Assembly (NCBI GenBank): GCA_963818985.1 | Contig: CAWFUJ010000004.1 | Location: 212,724 to 276,723, forward strand | Length of the DNA: 64,000 nucleotides | Direction of reading: 5' to 3' | DNA from: JAFEDN01 sp963818985 | GTDB taxonomy: Bacteria; Pseudomonadota; Gammaproteobacteria; Coxiellales; Coxiellaceae | Shown here: positions 45,601 to 54,600 of the stretch, piece by piece | How positions within the stretch are numbered: position 1 is the first letter of the stretch | Layout: each line of letters starts with the position of its first letter | The notes under the pieces: generated by a model | What the model saw: only the letters and a program-made list of their open reading frames with translations | Database searches by the model: none | Told to the model about the DNA's origin: nothing | Made by a program: the position numbers and the translations under genes

Positions 45601-48600
45601 CAGCACCGGGATATTTGCTAATGGTTTTTTCGATTGATAAGTATAATTAGCGATTTTCTCAGCAATAAATGAATATAGATATAGCACTTGATAGCGATCT
45701 GCATCTTCTGGGTGACTCGACGAAGTGGTTAACGCTTTTTGTTGTCTATACTCTATGTAGGCTCGTAATAAATCATATTCATTTGTTGCTATATAACTTG
45801 CAGTCAAACCCACATCCTCGATCCCTAACAAACCTACCTGCTTCATGATGCTTAGAAGATCGAGTGTCATTCTAAACACAGCACTTTGCTCAGCTGTGGT
45901 TTTGGTTAACACTAAATAACCCGCTAATAGGAGCAGTGAAGAAGTAGCTTTTTCCCTTTTGTAAGTGAGTAAGATAGAGGGTGTTCTTAGCATACATGCG
46001 CATAACATAAACTCAAACAAAGCACGCACATCTATAGATTCCTTAGAGATGTTTTCGCTTATTCCTCTCACATAATCAGTCAATTCTATACCGATTTTTT
46101 GACCCAGTAATTTTGATAATAGGCTATTAAATACGTCTACAAGAGCAGGATTTCTAGCCTCAATCCAAGCATTACTCATTAATATAGTCTCGAAACTAGA
46201 AATGATTGATTCTAAAATTTCAGGGTTTGAGTTTGTTTTAAATAAAAATCTGCACTGAGAATTGGAAAGGACCTTTATGCCGAGAATATGCAGAATTCTC
46301 GCCACCATCAAATGGGAAGGATCCCGCCAAAAATCATTTATTCTACGTTGAATAGATTTTTCATCTAATTGATTCCAATCTGTTGAAGATTTTAGTTTCT
46401 CATGAGTATCTCGTGCATGACAAAAAATTTCTAATTCACGCTGAATCAGTTTTGGTTGACCGTCATCTTCAGCCGGGTCAAGAAATGCAATAATCAATTG
46501 ACTCTCAATATAATCAATAAATGAGGATATCAATTGAGGATTTTCTGAGTCGTGCAGCTGACTTATTTGAGCAAGCAAAGTAAATAAAGCTTCTTTCAAT
46601 TTTTCTGTTCTATATACACTTGATGGAGAGTTCTCTAAAAATTTTATAAAAGTGCTTATTTGATTTTTCATCTTAGGAAATAACAACTCTAATACCATTT
46701 TAAAAATTAAGAGTTTTATCATATCTCTGGGCAAGTTTTGCAAATTTGTAAAATCCTTCATTATTCTTCGAGTATTTTTACCCTTTTCACCCTCAAAGAG
46801 ATTAGAGTTTAATGAAGTTCTGATTAATAACGCGACTCTGACTTGATCGACATTGGTCAAAATCCTTTCGTCAGCTTGATTCTTTTCGATATCAAAGGAA
46901 AAATCTGCGCAAATTCCTGCAAAAGCAATTTCTTCAATATTAAAAGAATATTGGGCCCGGAATGCAGACAACTTATATTTCATTTTCGCAAATAAGTTAG
47001 CAAAAGGCTTTGTTTCATCCACTTTAAATTGGTCAAATACTTGTTGCAAACCTTCAACCAAGCAATAGCCTCGAAACTTATTTGGTTGGTTCCGTATAAT
47101 TGCAAATAAAATTCTTAAAGTTTCGCCGGCAAAATATGCTTGATAAGGACCGTCCATCACTGAACGGTGGCTTTCAATTCTTTCCAATAATCCTGAATTT
47201 TTTAATTGAGGATGGCTTGAAATAATTTTTATCCACAAACTATAAAGCGAGGGATCAGGCAATGATGGGATGAGCTTTTTCGGTAAAGATGCAAGTACTT
47301 CTTTCTTCGAATCATCTGAAAATGCAAAGGGATCATGGCTACCTTTTCTTTGAAATTCTTTTTCGTCATCTTGTTCATCTAAATCAGTTACTGATATTTT
47401 TCGTTCACTTTCGTATTTCTTTTCTTTATCAATGTAGGATAAAGGCATCAATAATCGAGGCAATTCCTTAATTTCAGCTGTTAAGTTATCTTCGAATTTA
47501 CTACCTAAGTCCGCAATCAATTCCAAATCTTTTGATTCAGTAGGTATGTAAATAATCGGAAATAACAATAAATTACATTGTTCCAAAAATTTATCCAACC
47601 ATTCTGGCGCTTTTGCGCCCTCACGCTCGAACGTGAGTGAAACATTAGATAGTAACATGACAACTATTTTGAGCTGTGAATTATCGCTGTCTTCATAACC
47701 AAAGGAAGCTTCTAGCATTTGTTGATATTGTTTATGAAGGTTCAACCGCTGCCTTACTTTGGATTGGGTCGGGTCATACAATTTTAATCTTTTAATATCG
47801 CCAATAAAAATAATCTTAGCAAGGTGAAGCATTGTCTGATAACAAGTGTGCCATCGCCGATATCGAGCTGAACTTTCTTCTCCACTTAGACCAGGCTCTA
47901 ATGGTGATATTGATAGTAATTTTTCTACAAATGGCTTAAGACCAATAACAGCTGCTTTGGCAACAGATGCATGGATTTTATAATTATTGAATGCTTGAGC
48001 AACTTTCATTAGCACTGCAGCTTGCATTAAATGAATTGTGATTAATTTAGCAGGCCCAAGCCAATATACTTTTTCTAAATCAACATTAACAAATTCCAGA
48101 AGTGAGTCTTGTTTTTCTAAATCAACATTAACAAATTTCAGAAGTGAGTCTAGTTTTTCTTTAATTTCAATTTTTTTTCCTAACTGGTCTAGTTTTGCTA
48201 TTAATGCAAGCTTTGCTCTAGCAAATAATCGTGTGATTTCCTTAGATAAAATAAGTTTGTGCGCTGATGAAAGAAATGGGGGGTAAGATTCTCCCAACGC
48301 AGAAAAAATTCGAATGATAACTTGAGAAATATATTCGATTGATTCTGGCGGCTGCCCCAAAACCGCCTCAATTTCAGCACTCCATTCGGTGCGATTTTGT
48401 GCTACTTGCAATACTTTTTGTCGTTCTTCCAATTCTACATTTAGATACAGAAGCTGAAGTGGAATGTTTTGATAATGATCGAAACTAATTGGGCATCCGA
48501 TTGAACCGATGGCTGCCAAAGCGCTGAGTCTTGATGACTGCCCAATGGTTTCAGCCGCGGATGAATCAGGATTCAATATTATAAAATTTACATGACCTTT

Positions 48601-51600
48601 ATGCTCTTGCTTTGCATCGCTAAAAAAGTAACGATCTAAAAACTCTAAACATTTATTAACAAAATGAGGATGATTTTTAAATAATGAAGAATGCGCCTCG
48701 GAACATAATATTTTTTTTAACTGAGTTAAAACCCTTTCATCAAGTTTACTTACCAACGCATCTTTAAGAATATCTAAAATTTGTAAGAAAAGAAATGATT
48801 CAGGCTTCTCATCACAAAAATAATTAAATTTATTTGTAGGTGCGTAAATTCTTACGGCTGATCTTAAGAATGCGGTGTATTCTGTTTCTAATAAAGCAGT
48901 AAAACCATTACCTTTAATGGCAATAAATTTTAATACCTGATCTTCAATTTTTTGTAAAAATCCAATCATTAATTGGCGAAGATAAATATTGTACTGAGCC
49001 TCTTGACCAACAGGTTCAGCTGTTCCTTTTCTATCAGCAAGCGTTTGAACTGATGTTCTTGATATAGTCGGTAGATTAGGAATTCCATCATATGGAGGGT
49101 CTTCCTGGCCTCTGTCATCTTCGCGAAATTGTGGTTGGGAAGACTTTAATCGATTTTCAAGTTTATGATGTATTTCATCTAATTTTAAGAATGGCTCAAG
49201 CTCAATTTCTATTGTTTTAGAATCTTTTTTATCCTGGCCGTTTATTTCTTCCTTAATACTTGGGGCCATGGTTTCCGAGGGAGGAAAAGCTAAAGAAATA
49301 AAAGCCAATTTAATACCCTCTTGGATATATTGGAAAATAATTTCTTCTCGCAATCTCCGGTGACTCATTGTTTCAATAGTATAAGCAATTTGACATTCGT
49401 CTTCATGGATGGGCATTCCCAACAAATTGCAAACATATTGATAAAGATCGAGTTGTGGGAACCAATTTAATGAAGTCATTTCCCGCCAATTGTTAGCCTT
49501 TTTTTGGGTACCGAGCTCATTGAGGTAACTAGGCCAAACTTTGAATTGTAAGATTTTTATTGCTTCTTCTGTATTTATTTCTCCATAAAATAAAATAATT
49601 TTCAGATAACTGCTAACAAAATATTTTATTTTGTCTAAATAATTGATCGGCAAAAGATTGTGGGGTGTGCTGCGGCACTGGCGAATCAGTGCACGCAAGC
49701 TAGCAGTCAATACTTTAGGATGAACCTCTTTTAAAGAATGTATCTCAGTTTTAAAAGCTTTAGTTTCATCCTCTTTAATAGAAACAAAGGAACCCTGACT
49801 GTTGTCGAGTTCCTTATCTTCCATTTCTCCATCACTCGCAAGCTTTTGAGTTTTTGAAAAATCCACTGGCGAAGACTGACGATCGTCTTGATCTTGCTCC
49901 GTTAACACAGTAATAAACTGAGTGGCAAAACGATTGGTTTGAAGCGCCTCAGTGGTCAATGACAATATTTTATTTTGCAGTAAGGAAGGAGATTCAGCCG
50001 CTGTTAGTAATTTGCGAGTCTTTTTAATGATAGGAGGTAAATCTTCCGTTTCTTTTTCTAATTCAATTTTAAGATTTTTATGCTGGTTAAATTTAATGGC
50101 TTTATTAATTTCGATAAAAATAGTTATTATAGAACTGCGCAATGCAACAAGTCGGTCAGTAAACTGCGGGCAATGTTGATTGTATTCGTTAAGATAAATT
50201 TCCTGTAAAAAATTATCTATGCGGTCAAAATGAGCCAGTAAAACCTCTAAAAAATTGATAATTGCATCGGGCTTAAGATCTTGACTTAACCTAATATAAG
50301 CCTTTTGGAACAGTTCAATAGTGGGGGTCAACAAAATAAAATCAAACTCTAAATCTTCGGTTTTAGTCAGCAGATAAACACCGATAGTTCCTATAAGTTT
50401 TCTAAATGAGGAAATAGAATCTGCCGATTTGGTAAATTTTTCTAGATATTCAAAGTATTCAATATCAGGACTTTGATAGGGCCACCATTCTACCAATAGT
50501 TGAATAAATTCTGGCAAATACCCGGATATATTTTTCTGCCTCGAATCATCTCTATTTTCCCAAGATCTTTCTAACCAAGTCGCCACTGCGTCTTGTTCAA
50601 ATGGCGAAAGATTGCCAGTTCCTAGGTAATGCAAACCAAAGTTAAACAAAGCAACTTGTCGAGCAAAATGTGGGGAATAGTGATAATGAAGCCTCAGTGA
50701 ATCAAAAGCCTGATAAGTTCGCAAGAATACAGATTTTAAAGAGGAAGGATCAGCGGCAATCACAGCTTCCTCATCCTGACCTTTCTCATCCAGTTCAGGT
50801 TTAGATTCAGTTTTAATTAAAGAAGCAAATTCCTCCATTAAATCTGCGCTATTCATAATTTCTAAAAAATACCAACAAGAGGTTTGATTTGATAGCAACC
50901 GATTCAAGACCTTACATAATTCTTGTTTGAATGTGAGTTCAAAACCTGTTTTTGAGGATTTTTGGTGATTCTCTTCTTTTAAGGCGTTAATTAAATTCAC
51001 TAAGCCTTGCATGACAGTGCCCATTAGGGGGACAAATTTTACAGTTCTGACTTTTTCAGGAAGACGATGGCTTCTTGACCGCAGTGATAAGGATTCACCC
51101 TCGTCATTCTCATTGAACGCTGTAGGAAATAATGGTAATAGCGAGGTTGGTGGAATTTCTTTTTCTTCTTCATTGTCTAAATTCAGTTGACCCAGTTCTT
51201 CAATTAACTGCAAAAATTCACTTGGCTCAGTGAAATCCTCTTGCTCAGCTTTATGTTGACACCATTGAGAAATTTCTTCGAGTAAATCAGGGAAGTTTCT
51301 TTTACAAAAATAATAGACAAATTTATAAAAATTACGTTTTTCCGTAATCAAAGTGTAGGTAAAGGCATCATCAAATATGGTCATGAAAATATTTAGCCGA
51401 TGTGATTTCCAATGATTTAGTCGCTCAGAAGGGTTCTCATCAGTGCAAGGAACATTTGGAGCTCGCAAACGTGAAAAATAATCATTGTCTTTCAAAGTGA
51501 TTAAATGAAATGGAAAAGCAAAAACGCACTTTAATAAAGTTATCTGAGATAATTCTGAATTAAATCTTAAAGGCAGTAGATGATACATTTGATGCGATTC

Positions 51601-54600
51601 ACATAGTGCACTTAACTCACAAATTGTTATATTTATGAAAGTATTTAAAAAATCAATTTCTTCTAAATTATTTGCAGATAAAGTTGCATCAGCACTGATC
51701 AGCTCAGTCAATAAGCGACAAATTTTAAGCTTTGCATCTCGTTTAACCTGATCATAAGCAAACACCCCGCTTAAAAGATCCACAGTGAAAACAGAATCTG
51801 CGGCTTGCAAAAAATTTGCAATAAATTGACCTTTATCTTCTTCTGAGGAAAGATTTTTTGCAAAACCTTCAGCAAGAAAATCCGGCAAAAGTTTATTTTG
51901 AACAAGCGCTAAAACCTTAGCAATTTCCGCTAGCAACTTTTCTCTTTTATCCATATACCTTGGATCAAAAATCGGCACTTCCAATAAAGAGTTGACGAAT
52001 TGCCAGAATTTATGGGGGTTCTGGTTAAGCATCCAAGTTAAATTATCCCGTATTTTTTCTGAAATAAAAAATTCATTCTTGAGATTTAAAAAATATAGCG
52101 CTAGAACAATTAAAGTAACCGGAGGCCTGGAGGAAATTGATAGATTAGAAATTTGTTCTTCAGTACGTTGAACCGGGTGTGCAAGAAATCTGGTAGATTT
52201 TGCATCTCCTTTTTTTTCGTCAAAACTAAAGGGTGATAGAGATCCCGCACGTTTGGAAAGATCAAAACTCCCAGCTCCAGAATCAATAGAACCCCGTGAA
52301 GATTGATTGGAGGATTGAGGCGTCATAGGAGGCAAAGGTAAATCATCATTGCCAAACACCATATGAATCACATTGCCAAGGTGAAGTGCCTGCCTTTGTA
52401 GAGTGTCATCAAATAAAATATTTTCGTTTTTCTGTCTTGCAAAATGCTTAGCAGCAAAAATTAAACCCATCGTTTTTATACTTGGGTGATTTAAACGCCT
52501 TTCAAATATTCTCTGGTCATCATGCAATAATGTAAAAAATAATTCATGGACTAAAGCCTCATTTTTTGTTTCTAAGCAATAACGCTCGATAAAACTTAAG
52601 CCATAGCCTTCTTTGAGTAACCAATATATGATTTTGATTTCTTCTGAGCGTGTTATCTCTCCAGAAATATGCCCTTTCCGGCTATTCTTAAAGATATCTA
52701 ATAATATTTTAGCTTGTTTAGCCGGCATCTTACATAATTGCCTTAAGCTTATTACCTTAGGTCCAGGATTTAATGCCGATGAAGTTGGATCTAATTCATC
52801 TAATTTGGTTTGAAAAAGTTGAAAGATAACAATCAGCTTTTTAAATCCATACTGAGTTAAAGATAATTTTCCGTGGAGTTTTTCAAAAATTGTATAATGA
52901 GCAAGAATAAAGTCGCGGATCTTTTTGTTATTCTTTTCTTTTCTATTTAATTGATCCTCTAAGTTTTCGATAAAACTTAAAGGATTGTTATCAAATAACC
53001 TTTGAATAGCTCGTTCTCTATTAGGTTTAAGAACTCCCTGTAATACTCTTATTATGAGTTGCCGAATTCTCTTATCTTGTTTGCTATGTAACAGTTGTAA
53101 TGCTTTGCACTGACCATCTATTTTATCGGAGTCAAATAAGGGTCTAAAAAATAAATATATTTCTAAAGTCTCTGGTTCTCGATTATTTTTGATCAGTTGT
53201 TTAAAATGCGCCTCAAGCTCAACTGCCTCATAATAGCGAGATGAAGTCAACGATGCAGCCAGTTCTCTAGCTCTCTCAAAGCTATGCTCCAGTCGTACCG
53301 TCGAACTATACTCCCAATGTCTTAACGTAGGAGCGGGTATAACTTTCAATGCGACAGTTTTCCGTTCCGGCATGGCTAGGGATAGGCGTCGTGAAGACGG
53401 TGAAGTGACAACCGGTGGTATTGATGGAATGGGCTGTTTATAGTGCGTCTCTCGTATACTACGGACTAGATCACGAATGGTTTTATATGACATTCCATTA
53501 AAATCTGGATCTGATGCAGGAAGACGAATTTCCCGCTCTATATCAGATAATTCAAGCTGTTGTTGATGAAGGGCTAGCTCAATTAGTCTAATAGTAGACT
53601 TGGTTTCCATTATTTGACCGATACTTTTATTGGCTGCAAATCCTTTTCTAATAGCCCCCACTAGCCGTTCAAGTTCTGAAAAGGACTCACCCGTGAAGTC
53701 AGGATCCTTTTTAGAGCGTTGATCCCATAGTTTTGCTTGCATTTCGTCTAAAGCAAATTGTTCTCTACCCACTAATTCAATCAGCTGAAATGAAACTTTC
53801 AGCTGCTCTTGAATAGCAAATGGATGCCAGCCTTCTAATAGTAATCCGCGGACTTGCTTAATCTTTTTGGAAAATTCAATAGGACTAAGTTTGAGTTCAT
53901 TTACCGAATTCAATTGAGGCTGTTGCATTGCGTGTTCTATTTCAGGTTTAGAATAAGAATAAACTTCGGCAGTTGCTAGTTCAAATAGTTTTAAAGAAAT
54001 GCCTAGAGTTCTAATGATTTCAGTAAAATGTATTTTTTGTTTTACTGATTTGCGTATTAGAGAAACTGTTTTTAGATCTGCAGAAGAACTTATTGAAGGA
54101 GAAGTCAGTTCTCTTTGAATCTCCTTCATGTCAACCGTTTTACTAGAATCGCTTCGGCAAGCCAATTCGATTAATCGGATTGAAGCTTTTGTTGCTCTTT
54201 GAATTTCTGCTAACGGTTTCTTCTCAGTTAAGGCTTGTAGTTTAATTTTTCTGATTTTTTCTGCTAATTCTGCATGTCCCAAAGTAGAATCTGGATCTAC
54301 CCCGGATTCAGTATTCATTTCTTGCTGAATTTGTTTAACTTCCAGAAGTTTTTTCGCCGTAACTATTGCAACCAATCGTAAGGGTACGTTGTATCGCCTT
54401 ACTATTTGTGGAAAGGAGGTGTTTCTAGTCTCTAACCTACGAATTCCTTTGATCATCTCGATATTTAATGTTGAAGGGTCAAAAAGTGGAATATCTTTCT
54501 TCAAAGCTTGCTTCAATTCTTCATCGCTGGTAATTGTCTCATTCTTAAGTGCTAATTCAATCAATGTGAGTGATGCTTTAGTTTCTCTCTGCACCTCGCT

